DNA of 64,000 nucleotides, from contig NZ_JBEXAC010000001.1 in NCBI RefSeq assembly GCF_040567655.1, positions 3,410,001 through 3,474,000 on the forward strand. The letters are read 5' to 3'. The notes under the pieces are model-generated. The model searched no databases, had not been told where the DNA came from, and was given only the letters and a program-made list of their open reading frames with translations. How positions within the stretch are numbered: the first letter of the stretch is position 1; each line of letters starts with the position of its first letter. The translations under genes and the position numbers were made by a program. This document shows positions 24,438-33,579 of the stretch, piece after piece. This DNA is from Chitinophaga sp. H8. GTDB lineage: Bacteria > Bacteroidota > Bacteroidia > Chitinophagales > Chitinophagaceae.

Positions 24438-25685
24438 TTACGTGTTCATCAACTTCCGCAGTTCATTCATTGCGTAAATAGCAGTCATCTGAATATTCCG
24501 GTCGCGGTCATACCGGAAATGATGCCTTGTGGTACGTATCTCTTCCCGGCTCCCCACAGCTATCCATACCGTACCGGTTGGCTTATCCGGTGTTCCGCCA
24601 TCAGGCCCCATAATACCGGACACTGCCATCACGTAGTCTGTTTCCAGCAATTGCAATGCCCCGGTAGCCATTTCCCGCACCGTTTGTTCACTTACCGCAC
24701 CATAAGTGTCCAGCGTAGCGGCCTTTACACCTAATAATTTCATTTTCATCTCATTGGCGTACGTCACCACACTTCCCTTGAAATAGGCCGAACTACCGGG
24801 TACAGCCGTAATACTGCTGGCAATATATCCGCCGGTACAGCTTTCTGCAGTACCCACTGTTTTTCCCTGCTTCTGCAGGATACGCCCCAATACCTCTCCC
24901 ATCACAATATCCTGGTCGGCTACAGTGATATCCGGTAAGATGCTTTTCAGCAATTGAAAATGACCCGACAACTCCGCTGCCAGGGAAATCTTATCCTTTC
25001 CCAGGGCCGTTAAACGCAATTTCAACAGGGCATAACTGGGCAGGTAAGCCAGCTTGATATGGGCAGGCAACTGCTTTTCAAAATCCATCAGCCGCTCCGC
25101 TATAAATGATTCTCCCATGCCAGAGGTAAGCAACGTTTGATGCACTACCGCCGGTGTTTCAAAATATTCCTGCAGCCGGGGCAATACATAACTTTCCATC
25201 ATACCTTTCATTTCATGCGGCACACCTGGCATAGAAACGTATATTTTCCCATCCTTTTCAAACCACATGCCCGGTGCAGTTCCCCGGTCATTTAAAATGG
25301 GGGTACAGGCTTCCGGTACCATCGCCTGGTCTACATTCCTTTGTAAAACAGGTAATCCCCTGCTCTCAAAAATGTGCATCACATTTTTCAGGGCATCCGG
25401 GTTTTGTACCAGCCCCCCGCCAAAATATTCACACAAGGTAGGTTTGGTAATATCATCTGCAGTAGGCCCCAACCCGCCGGTAATCAGCACAATATCCGAC
25501 ACCGCCGCTTCCTCTGCCATCGTTTCCAGGATATCTTCCTTTACATCCCCAATGGCTACACGGCGGTGTACCCAGATTCCCAGGGCATTCAGTTCCTGCG
25601 CCATCCAGGCCGAATTTGTGTCTATGGTCTGGCCTATCAGTAATTCATCTCCAATGGTAATAATGCTTACGGTGACTTTTTTCAC
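24438..25685 (-). CDS. cinA: CinA-like protein, NMN deamidase/ADP-ribose pyrophosphatase type
   Basis: About 415 residues from a GTG giving VKKVTVSIITIGDELLIGQT; no ATG exists at this position and a longer reading runs into the divergent promoter. The N-terminal MoCF-like (COG1058) domain contains ITIGDELLIGQTIDTNS and LITGGLGPTADDITKP; the C-terminal CinA (PncC) domain, about 255-415, contains TAESCTGGYIASSITAVPGSS and SGIMGPDGGTPDKPTGTVW and hydrolyses NMN amide in pyridine nucleotide recycling. Full length with both domains. Divergent from the PBP4-type gene, 121 nt apart. Confidence 0.93.
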   Translation of the reverse strand: MKKVTVSIITIGDELLIGQTIDTNSAWMAQELNALGIWVHRRVAIGDVKEDILETMAEEAAVSDIVLITGGLGPTADDITKPTLCEYFGGGLVQNPDALKNVMHIFESRGLPVLQRNVDQAMVPEACTPILNDRGTAPGMWFEKDGKIYVSMPGVPHEMKGMMESYVLPRLQEYFETPAVVHQTLLTSGMGESFIAERLMDFEKQLPAHIKLAYLPSYALLKLRLTALGKDKISLAAELSGHFQLLKSILPDITVADQDIVMGEVLGRILQKQGKTVGTAESCTGGYIASSITAVPGSSAYFKGSVVTYANEMKMKLLGVKAATLDTYGAVSEQTVREMATGALQLLETDYVMAVSGIMGPDGGTPDKPTGTVWIAVGSREEIRTTRHHFRYDRDRNIQMTAIYAMNELRKLMNT

Positions 25686-25806
25686 GTGCTTATGATTTGG
25701 AATAAGGAATAAAATTACGATGCTTACACCAATTTCTGATGAGGCTTCCCATGATCCCATCATTTAAGGCTTGAAAGTCCATCGGGGATACACTACCTTG
25801 CATGCC

Positions 25807-27219
25807 ATGAAAAAATACCTGTTATTGGGATGCTGCTGCCTGATAGGTAGTCACCTGTATGCACAGACATTGCCACAGCAAGCGCAAACAGCTTTGCAAT
25901 CTTTGTCAAAAGATGCCCAGCTGAAATATGCCAGCTACGCACTGAGTGTATTAAATGCCAAAACAGGAGAAAAGATCTTTTCTGTAAATGAAGACATGGG
26001 ACTCGCGCCCGCTTCCTGCCTGAAAACAATTACAGCAGCTACAGCTTTAAGTCTTTTAGGTACCCATTATCAATATAAAACCCAGTTGGCATACGATGGT
26101 AGTATCAATGCAGCGGGTGTATTAGAGGGCAACCTCGTGATCAAAGGAGCGGGAGATCCCTCTTTAGGCAGCCCCCGCTACCAGGTGGCTACAGAAAGTG
26201 CAGTATTGCAAAGCTGGATGGCTGCCATCAAAAAAGCAGGTATTAAGAAAATTACGGGTAAAATCGTCGGGGACGACCGTATTTTTGACACCCAAACCCT
26301 CCCTGATGGCTGGATCTGGCAGGACATGGGCAACTACTATGGTGCCGGAACAGCTGGCCTCAGCTGGCGCGAAAACCAATTTGACCTGCTGCTCAAACCA
26401 GGGGGAAAAACCGGCGATGTGGTAACCCTGACGGGCACACGTCCCAGCCTTCCCTACCTCACCATCACCAACGAATTAACAACAGGCCCTGCTGGTTCCG
26501 GGGATCAGGCTTATATATATTTGCCTCCTTTTGCCAACCTGGCCTATCTGAGAGGTACCGTAGGACTGGATGAAAAGAATTTCTCGATCTCAGGCGCTAT
26601 CCCAGACCCTGCTTTTGAATGTGCTTTCCGCGTGGAACAGGCGCTACAGGAAGCGGGCATTGCCAACAATGGTGCTACCACTGTCCGGCTCCTGCGCCAA
26701 AACAACCAACGCCTGCCTCAACAAACCATCTCCCTTTATACTACGCTTTCTCCATCACTGGATAAACTCATTTATTGGTTCCTTAAAAAGAGTATTAACC
26801 TGTATGGGGAACATTTTGTAAAAACCCTCGCCTCCCAGCAATCCGAAAATGTATCTACTGCCGCCGGGGTACGTATTATCCGTCAGCACTGGCAACAGGC
26901 AGGGATAGATAGTAATGCACTGAATATCATGGATGGTAGCGGGTTATCACCGGCCAACAGGGTCACTACGGCAGCACTGGCTAAAGTGTTGTTCCTGGCC
27001 CAGAAAGAAAAATGGTTTGCTGCTTATTTTGAAGCACTTCCTGAGATGAATGGTATTAAAATGAAAGACGGATATATCAGTAATGTACGGGCTTATGCCG
27101 GTTATATTACCCCTAAACAGGGGCCTCCGCTGGTTTTTGCTTTTATGGTGAATAACTTCAATGGCTCCCCAGGTACGGTACGGCAAAAAATGTGGAAGGT
27201 GCTGGATGGCCTGAAGTAA
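25807..27219 (+). CDS. dacB: D-alanyl-D-alanine carboxypeptidase/endopeptidase, PBP4 (S13) family
   Basis: 470 residues from ATG 25807, which starts a signal peptide (MKKYLLLGCCCLIGSHLYAQ). It is a class C penicillin-binding protein acting on peptidoglycan in the periplasm. The active-site Ser is in PASCLKT (S70-x-x-K73), the second motif is SIN (329-331), and domain inserts between them match S13. The third motif, normally KTG or KSG, reads KDG (420-422) at the expected place before YISNVRAYAGYI. This change is unusual and may lower or change activity. With Mpl and the dipeptide epimerase it fits murein turnover. Confidence 0.9.
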   Translation: MKKYLLLGCCCLIGSHLYAQTLPQQAQTALQSLSKDAQLKYASYALSVLNAKTGEKIFSVNEDMGLAPASCLKTITAATALSLLGTHYQYKTQLAYDGSINAAGVLEGNLVIKGAGDPSLGSPRYQVATESAVLQSWMAAIKKAGIKKITGKIVGDDRIFDTQTLPDGWIWQDMGNYYGAGTAGLSWRENQFDLLLKPGGKTGDVVTLTGTRPSLPYLTITNELTTGPAGSGDQAYIYLPPFANLAYLRGTVGLDEKNFSISGAIPDPAFECAFRVEQALQEAGIANNGATTVRLLRQNNQRLPQQTISLYTTLSPSLDKLIYWFLKKSINLYGEHFVKTLASQQSENVSTAAGVRIIRQHWQQAGIDSNALNIMDGSGLSPANRVTTAALAKVLFLAQKEKWFAAYFEALPEMNGIKMKDGYISNVRAYAGYITPKQGPPLVFAFMVNNFNGSPGTVRQKMWKVLDGLK

Positions 27220-27537
27220 TCGGTATCCCTATCTCCGGGTTTTACAGATTTACGCTTTGTAATGCAATAATCTGTAAATTGCAGCTGACTCATCTTCTGT
27301 TAAAACCACGCATTTAAAACAAAATTTGTTGCTATCCCTTAGCGCGGCACCTACACCACTTCTTATTATATAAGAAGGTTACTAACTTATTATTTACCCC
27401 ATCAAATCCAAGTAATCATGACCAGGAAATTTTTCTTCTTCCTCATAGGTAGCCTGTTATTGGTCATTCTGGTACTATGTTTTAAAGCCTTTTTTCCTTC
27501 CAAATAGCATCATACTCCTTGTAAATCAGGAAGTTGA
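27220..27537. other. Intergenic region with one tiny frame
   Basis: 318 nt between dacB and the thioesterase gene. It contains an imperfect hairpin (TTTACAGATT at 27241 with AATCTGTAAA near 27279) without a T-run, a run TATATAAGAAGG near 27367 and a 29-codon hydrophobic frame at 27418-27507, listed separately. Nothing else was recognised. Confidence 0.5.
27418..27507 (+). CDS. Possible 29-residue single-span membrane peptide
   Basis: ATG at 27418 opens a frame ending TAG at 27507. It has a basic start (MTRK), an uninterrupted hydrophobic span of about 19 residues (FFFFLIGSLLLVILVLCF) and a short KAFFPSK tail, the classic layout of a small inner-membrane protein. No recognised homology and no clear promoter; a hydrophobic frame of this length can arise by chance in T-rich DNA. 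Confidence 0.4.
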   Translation: MTRKFFFFLIGSLLLVILVLCFKAFFPSK

Positions 27538-27948
27538 TTACTTAAAAAAGGGCTCCAGCCGCTCTTTTAATGCTGCCGGCAATGCTGTTTTCTGTTTCGT
27601 TTGCACATCAATAAAGGCCAGTGTGGTTACCCCCACATTCAATAACTCTCCTTTCTCATTATACAATTCCGTATGAAATTGTATCTTATGATTTACCGGA
27701 AGCACCTTCAGTATAGTCTTTACTGTTAGCAAATCATCATAAAATGCAGGGCGGTAATACTTTATGTTCAGTTCTGCCACCGGCATAATCACCCCCTGCT
27801 CTTCCAGCTCACGATAAGTAAAGCCCAGCTCACGGATGGCTTCTGCCCTGCCCACTTCATAATACAAGGCATAATTACCATAATACAAATATCCCATCTG
27901 GTCGGTTTCACCGTAACGCACCCTTATTGCAGTATTGCTTATAAACAT
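27538..27948 (-). CDS. Acyl-CoA thioesterase, 4HBT hot-dog fold
   Basis: A 136-residue hot-dog fold thioesterase of the YbgC/4-hydroxybenzoyl-CoA type, hydrolysing acyl-CoA esters. The active-site segment is RVRYGETDQMGYLYYGNYALYYEVGR-like, with catalytic Asp16 (GETDQMGY); the rest (VIMPVAELNIKYYRPAFYDDLL) follows the family. Length is normal. Substrate chain length unknown. No Tol-Pal genes, which often accompany YbgC, are adjacent. Confidence 0.92.
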   Translation of the reverse strand: MFISNTAIRVRYGETDQMGYLYYGNYALYYEVGRAEAIRELGFTYRELEEQGVIMPVAELNIKYYRPAFYDDLLTVKTILKVLPVNHKIQFHTELYNEKGELLNVGVTTLAFIDVQTKQKTALPAALKERLEPFFK

Positions 27949-28043
27949 CTTGCTAACTTTAGTCTAAAATACTGTTTTTCTAATGATGAATAGCTCCGAA
28001 ACAGCGCTATTCCATTGATCCGCAGCCCATTACCCTGCAATAC

Positions 28044-28451
28044 TTATTTACTCAGTAAACCGTCAATGGATACACGGCCTGGGCCGGTAAACAGGATGGC
28101 TACAAAAGATGCCAGGAACAAAGCTGGTAATTCTATTTTATTAACCGGATCACCGGCATGAATCATAAATATCACCACACTCATACAAATAATCAATGGT
28201 ACACTGGCCAAACGGGTAAGCAGCCCCAATATGATAAATACGGAACAAAACACCTCAGCAAATACCACCATCCCCAGAGAGGCTGTTTTACCAACATGTA
28301 AAGGATCCGAAAAGGAGTTCACCCTGGAAGGAAAATTTATTAACTTGGGCCATCCATGCGTTAGCATCATACCGCCCATCACTAATCTTAGCACTAACAT
28401 GGATAAACTTACGGACCAGGAAGTGTACTTTGCAGAGAACAGTTTTCTCAT
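28044..28451 (-). CDS. DoxX-family membrane protein
   Basis: 135 residues from ATG 28451 (MRKLFSAKYTSWS); a longer reading adds 34 residues that do not look like part of the family. Four hydrophobic segments. VLRLVMGGMMLTHGWPKLINF is the characteristic first part of DoxX proteins and GRVSIDGLL ends the protein as in many members. DoxX proteins are integral inner-membrane proteins, in some bacteria linked to redox stress; the role here is unknown. Confidence 0.88.
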   Translation of the reverse strand: MRKLFSAKYTSWSVSLSMLVLRLVMGGMMLTHGWPKLINFPSRVNSFSDPLHVGKTASLGMVVFAEVFCSVFIILGLLTRLASVPLIICMSVVIFMIHAGDPVNKIELPALFLASFVAILFTGPGRVSIDGLLSK

Positions 28452-28689
28452 AGAATTAGAACTGGTTTGATTCTTGTATATAAATGCGACGCTAAGATAG
28501 GAGAATACGCTATGTTGATAATGCGGAGTTATCCACATTAATGGGAAAAGCAATCAATGAAAAAAAATTATAAACTTTTATATTTGCCCAGTTTGTGACT
28601 CCAGGAAATATATTGTATAAGGCCTGAATGGAAAATATTTCCGTTCAGGATTCGTTTTAAACGCATATTTAAGAATTAACAGGTAGCGC

Positions 28690-31600
28690 ATGCAATTCAT
28701 AAGAAAAATATTTGTTCCCGGACAGCTGTATTTATCCCTGCTGGCTTTTGCCGGCACTGGTATCGTAGCAATACCAGCAGCCCAGGCGCAGCAAACACGG
28801 GTATATACAGAACCGGATAAAGTTTTTAAAGAAGCGCAGCACTTTTTCCAACAAGGAAAATATGCTGTTTCTATGCAGCTTTTCAGACAAACCATCGATA
28901 ATATTGATTATTTCCAGGAAACAAACCGTGACCTGGTAAAAGCAGATGCTCACTACTATTACACTGTTTGTGCGCTGATCCTCAAACAGGAAAACGCAGA
29001 AAAACTCGCGCTCGACTACCTCAAACGCTTTAATAATGGCCCACGGGAACAACTGGTTAGCTATCAGCTGGCCAGATACTACTTCCATCAGAATAAGCTG
29101 AAAGAAGCAATTCCGTACTACGAAAATGCCAGTATTGACAATTTATCCAATTCTCAGATCGCTGATGCTAAATTTGAACTGGCCTACTGCTACTTCAATG
29201 TAAAAGACTTTCAGAAAGCACAGCCCCTGTTTGCTTCCATCAAGGAAATACAAGGTAAATACTACATCCCGGCTAATTACTACTACGGTTTTATCGCCTA
29301 TTACAATAAACAGCATAATGAAGCGCTTACCAGCTTTCAACGGGTGGTAAATGAACCTAAATACAGCTCTGTAGTACCTTACTATATCGCGGAAATCTAC
29401 TATTTCCAGAAAAAACGGGATGAACTGATTGCCTACGCGGAACCTATCCTGAAAAAAGGCGGCTTCTATTATGAAGCAGAACTGAAACAACTGCTGGGAC
29501 AAGCCTACTTTGAGAAAAATGAGTACAAAAAAGCATTGCCCTACCTTCAGGAATACCAGGACAATACCGATGACCTCCGCAATGAAGATGTATACCAGCT
29601 TTCTTATGCATATTACCAGACCGGTAATCTGAATAAAGCCATCAGCGGTTTTAAACAACTGAGCAGTGCAAAGGATTCCCTGGGACAAAACTCTATGTAC
29701 CTGCTGGGCGACTGCTACCTGCGTACCGGTCAGAAAGCCAATGCACGTAATGCCTTCGCTTTTTGTGCCCGTAACAGCTCTAATCCCAAACAACAGGAGA
29801 TTTCCCGCTTCAACTACGGCAAACTCTCCTACGAACTGGGCTACCAGGATGCAGCGGTAACGGAACTGACCACCTTTGTAGCCTCTTATCCGCAATCCGA
29901 ATATAACAAGGAAGCCAGGGAAATACTGGTGAACCTGTTTATGAATACCAATAACTACAAAGATGCGGTGGCAACCATTGAAATGATTCCGGAAAAAACA
30001 CCGGCAGTACTGAAAGCCTACCAGAAAGTGGCTTATGGCCGTGCTACCCAGCTGATCAATGACCAGCAACTGGCCGAAGCAGAACGTTTACTGGATATTG
30101 CGATCAACAACCCTTATGATGCACAGATCAAACAACTGGCCCATTTCTGGAAAGCAGAAATAGCCCTGCGCCAGAATAAAACAGATAATGCTATCAGCAA
30201 CCTGACGGCCTATCTCAACACCAACCCACCATCTTCCGGTGAGGCCAATGCGCAAACAGCCAGCTACAACCTGGGCTATAGCCTGCTGAAAAAAGAAAAA
30301 TACACAGAAGCCCTCCAGCATTTTGAAGCGGCACAAAGAGCCAGCGGGCCTAATGCACAACGTATCACCAACGATGCAGTACTGCGCAGCGCCGACTGTT
30401 ATTATATGCTCCGCGACTTTCCCAAAGCCATCGCTTTGTACGACCGGATCATTGCCAATAATGAACCCGGCTCCGATTACGCTACCTACCAGAAAAGTAT
30501 TGTACTCGGTATCCAGGGTAAACATGGCGAAAAACTGAACCTGCTAAAACAACTGGGTAATAAATTCCCGGCCTCCAACTTTAATAACGATGCAGATTTT
30601 GAAATAGCCAACACTTACCTGTCGGACGAAAAATATACGGCTGCTATTCCTTTCCTGGAAAATGTACTCCGCAAACAGCCTAATGGTCCTAATGCTCCAA
30701 GGGCATTGCTGAAATTGGGACTGTGCTATTTTAATACCGACAACGACAGCAAGGCATTGTCCTACTACCGGCAGGTGGTAGAAAAATTCCCCAGCTCTCC
30801 GGAATCCGGCGAAGCGTTGCAAAGCATCAAGAGCATTTATGTAAACCAGGGTAAAACAGATGATTACCTGGCTTTCCTGAAAGCTACCGGCAAAACAGTT
30901 TCTGCTTCTGCAGAAGACTCCCTGGCATATGCTGCGGCAGAGGCGAAGTTTACCAGTGGCGACTGTGGTGCTGCTACCGGTGCCTTTAACAATTACTTGC
31001 AAAAGTTCCCTAACGGACAGTTCGTACTGCCTGCTTATTTCTATAAAGCAGAATGTGCTTATAACAATAAAGACTACACGACTGCCTTACCTGCCTACGA
31101 GCTGGTATTATCAAAAAGCAACAGCCTTTATGCAGAACGTTCTGCACTCCAGGCGGCCAATATCAATTACCTGCAGGTAAAGAATTATGAAAAAGCCCGC
31201 ACCTATTATCTGCAGCTGCAGGACTTATCCACCAGCAAGGAAAATACGATGACGGCCACCCGCGGATTATTACGCAGCAACTACCAGCTACAACACTGGG
31301 ATGAAGTGACTAATTATGCGGAAATGTTATTGTCCAGTGCTAATATCAGTACAGATGACCAGATCATCGGTCATTTTTACCTGGGTAAAGCCTTACAGGC
31401 AGCTAATCAATATCCGGAAGCTATTGCAGAATATAAAATCGTAGCCGGCCTTACCAAATCTGAAACCGGTGCAGAAGCCCGTTATAATATTGCGGCTTCC
31501 TACCTGGCCCAGAATGAGCTGGATGCGGCAGAAAAAGCAGGCTTTGATGTTATCAAAAACACACCTTCCTATCAAACCTGGATGGCTAAATCCTATATTT

Positions 31601-31770
31601 TACTGGGAGATGTGTATGCACGTCAAAAAGACTATTTCAATGCCAAAGCTACTTACCAGAGTATCGCAGAAAACTGCCCTATTCCGGAACTGAAGCAGGA
31701 AGCAAAAGAAAAGCTGGCAAAAGCTGAAGCAGAGGAAAAAGCGGCGGCTAAAAAACCGAAAACAAAATAA
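28690..31770 (+). CDS. Large secreted TPR protein
   Basis: 1026 residues: a signal peptide ending around AAQAQQ (about 34), then tetratricopeptide repeats over nearly the whole length (for example FQQGKYAVSMQLFRQ, YEKALPYLQEYQD-type units, YPEAIAEYKIVAGL) and a Lys/Ala-rich tail. It should be a periplasmic or outer-membrane-associated scaffold. It is the first gene of a three-gene set with an outer-membrane barrel protein (101 nt downstream) and an HU-CCDC81/SPOR protein (46 nt further), pointing to an envelope complex. A TATATTTG box at 28579-28586 could be its promoter. No enzymatic domain is visible. Confidence 0.88.
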   Translation: MQFIRKIFVPGQLYLSLLAFAGTGIVAIPAAQAQQTRVYTEPDKVFKEAQHFFQQGKYAVSMQLFRQTIDNIDYFQETNRDLVKADAHYYYTVCALILKQENAEKLALDYLKRFNNGPREQLVSYQLARYYFHQNKLKEAIPYYENASIDNLSNSQIADAKFELAYCYFNVKDFQKAQPLFASIKEIQGKYYIPANYYYGFIAYYNKQHNEALTSFQRVVNEPKYSSVVPYYIAEIYYFQKKRDELIAYAEPILKKGGFYYEAELKQLLGQAYFEKNEYKKALPYLQEYQDNTDDLRNEDVYQLSYAYYQTGNLNKAISGFKQLSSAKDSLGQNSMYLLGDCYLRTGQKANARNAFAFCARNSSNPKQQEISRFNYGKLSYELGYQDAAVTELTTFVASYPQSEYNKEAREILVNLFMNTNNYKDAVATIEMIPEKTPAVLKAYQKVAYGRATQLINDQQLAEAERLLDIAINNPYDAQIKQLAHFWKAEIALRQNKTDNAISNLTAYLNTNPPSSGEANAQTASYNLGYSLLKKEKYTEALQHFEAAQRASGPNAQRITNDAVLRSADCYYMLRDFPKAIALYDRIIANNEPGSDYATYQKSIVLGIQGKHGEKLNLLKQLGNKFPASNFNNDADFEIANTYLSDEKYTAAIPFLENVLRKQPNGPNAPRALLKLGLCYFNTDNDSKALSYYRQVVEKFPSSPESGEALQSIKSIYVNQGKTDDYLAFLKATGKTVSASAEDSLAYAAAEAKFTSGDCGAATGAFNNYLQKFPNGQFVLPAYFYKAECAYNNKDYTTALPAYELVLSKSNSLYAERSALQAANINYLQVKNYEKARTYYLQLQDLSTSKENTMTATRGLLRSNYQLQHWDEVTNYAEMLLSSANISTDDQIIGHFYLGKALQAANQYPEAIAEYKIVAGLTKSETGAEARYNIAASYLAQNELDAAEKAGFDVIKNTPSYQTWMAKSYILLGDVYARQKDYFNAKATYQSIAENCPIPELKQEAKEKLAKAEAEEKAAAKKPKTK

Positions 31771-31871
31771 AGTGATACAGGGAGGTTCATCGCCTCTCCC
31801 GTATACCGGTAATAAAAGTTCAGGACCATGAACTATATATGCATGGCCATTTAACAAAGAATTTCGACAGC

Positions 31872-33533
31872 ATGAAGTGTTCTATTAAATATATCAGCAG
31901 GTTGCTTACTATCACCGGGATCAGCGCTATTGCCCTGCACCAGCAGGCTATGGCCCAGAAAGATACCCTCCTGAAAGAAGAAACCATTGACATTATTTCC
32001 ACTTATCAGCCTAAGTTGAGGGATGCCGCCAAACTCAACCTGACAGCTTCCCTGCCAGGCATTGATACGGCCAGGCCAAGGCTTTCTTACCAGGTACCTG
32101 CGCTCAACCTCTACTTTATGTACCAACCTGTGCCCTTAAAACCACTGGCGCTGGGAAAAGATTCACTGAACCCTATACAGAATAACTTTGTAAAACTGGG
32201 CTATGGCAATTTGAGCACCCCGTTTGTACAAGTAGGCCTGGGTAGCGGCAGAAATGAAAAGTTTAACTATGGCATCTTTGCCAACTATATCTCCTCCAAA
32301 GGCAGTGATATTAAAAACCAGGATTACAGTAACCTGAATGTACTGGCGTCTGGTACTTACCTTTCCCCGCTCCTGGAAGTAAACGGTAGTATCGGGTACG
32401 ACCGCAACCAGGTACATTATTATGGTTATGATCACGTGCTGGAAAGTTTCGATAAATCTGATATCAAACAGGTATTTAACCAGGTAACCGCACAGGTAGG
32501 TGTAAAAAACCGGCCGCATAACGACTGGGCCTTCCAGTTCCAGCCACAGGCTAAATTCATCATCTTCGGAGATAATTACAAACGGATGGAAAACACTTTT
32601 ATACTGAAAGTACCTGTCCGCAAACAATTGATTGAAGACATCTATATCAAGGCTGAAGGTGTGTTTGACCTGTCTACTTTCAAAGAAGACAATAACAAAC
32701 AGGTAAATAATAACGTAGCAGCCATCCATCCTGCTGTAGAGATTACCAAACCTGGCTTTATGCTCCATGCAGGCGTAAATCCTACCTGGACCAACAGCAA
32801 ATTCTACCTGTTGCCGGATATCGTAAACGAATCACACCTGGTACGCAAAAAGCTGATCCTGAGCAGCGGATGGATATCCTATATTGAAAAGAACAGCTTC
32901 CGGAACCTGGCCAATAAAAATCCCTTCATCGGTACCTATGATGCCAGTATGATGAATACCCGCGTGGAAGAAAAATACACCGGTATCAAAGGAACATTGG
33001 GCAGCCATTTTAACTATAATACCAAGTTTGCAGCAGTAAGGTGGTTTAACCTGCCCCTGTTCGTAAATGATACCCTGGATGCTAAAAAGTTCATTACCCG
33101 CAATGAAGAAGAACTGCGTGCTTTTCAACTGCATGCAGAGATCGGATACATAGAGGAAGAGAAATTCCAGGTAAAGTTTACCATGGACTGGTTTAACTAC
33201 AACAAACAGTTCACGGAAATAAAACCATGGCACCTGGCGCCATTCCAGGGGGATATCTTTGCCCAGTATACTTTCGGTAAAAAATTCCGGCTGAGCGCCG
33301 ACCTGTTTGCTTTAAGCGGCAGCTATTACCAATACCAGCTTCCTGACAAATCTTTTGACTTTGCCAAAAACAAAGGAGCCTGGGACCTGAATGCGGGTGC
33401 CTCTTATGACATCGGTAAAAATTTCAACCTCTGGTTAAATGCCAACAACCTGTTTAATACCAATTATCAGCGCTGGCACCTCTACCCTACTTATGGCTTT
33501 AATATAGTGGGCGGTATCATGATTAAATTTTAA
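31872..33533 (+). CDS. Outer-membrane beta-barrel protein, TonB-receptor-like without a clear plug
   Basis: 553 residues from ATG 31872 (MKCSIKYISR), with a signal peptide ending at AMAQ. The segment after it, EETIDIISTYQPKLRDAAKLN (about 32-50), resembles the linker found in Bacteroidota barrel proteins that accompany TPR genes. The rest consists of alternating amphipathic strands rich in aromatic residues, ending with WHLYPTYGFNIVGGIMIKF, a typical barrel C-terminus with terminal Phe. No recognisable TonB plug domain and shorter than TonB-dependent receptors (700 or more). Same operon as the TPR protein upstream. Confidence 0.82.
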   Translation: MKCSIKYISRLLTITGISAIALHQQAMAQKDTLLKEETIDIISTYQPKLRDAAKLNLTASLPGIDTARPRLSYQVPALNLYFMYQPVPLKPLALGKDSLNPIQNNFVKLGYGNLSTPFVQVGLGSGRNEKFNYGIFANYISSKGSDIKNQDYSNLNVLASGTYLSPLLEVNGSIGYDRNQVHYYGYDHVLESFDKSDIKQVFNQVTAQVGVKNRPHNDWAFQFQPQAKFIIFGDNYKRMENTFILKVPVRKQLIEDIYIKAEGVFDLSTFKEDNNKQVNNNVAAIHPAVEITKPGFMLHAGVNPTWTNSKFYLLPDIVNESHLVRKKLILSSGWISYIEKNSFRNLANKNPFIGTYDASMMNTRVEEKYTGIKGTLGSHFNYNTKFAAVRWFNLPLFVNDTLDAKKFITRNEEELRAFQLHAEIGYIEEEKFQVKFTMDWFNYNKQFTEIKPWHLAPFQGDIFAQYTFGKKFRLSADLFALSGSYYQYQLPDKSFDFAKNKGAWDLNAGASYDIGKNFNLWLNANNLFNTNYQRWHLYPTYGFNIVGGIMIKF

Positions 33534-33579
33534 AGTTGTAAACTTGCAAAATTTACCCCACCATTAATGTTGATATAAC

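Noticed and set aside
25686..25763. N-terminal extension of CinA
   Set aside because: The added 26 residues are not CinA-like and lie in the divergent promoter region; GTG at 25685 gives the usual family length.
31872..33533. TonB-dependent receptor
   Set aside because: The barrel-like part fits, but no plug domain or TonB box was recognised and the length is too short; listed as beta-barrel protein.
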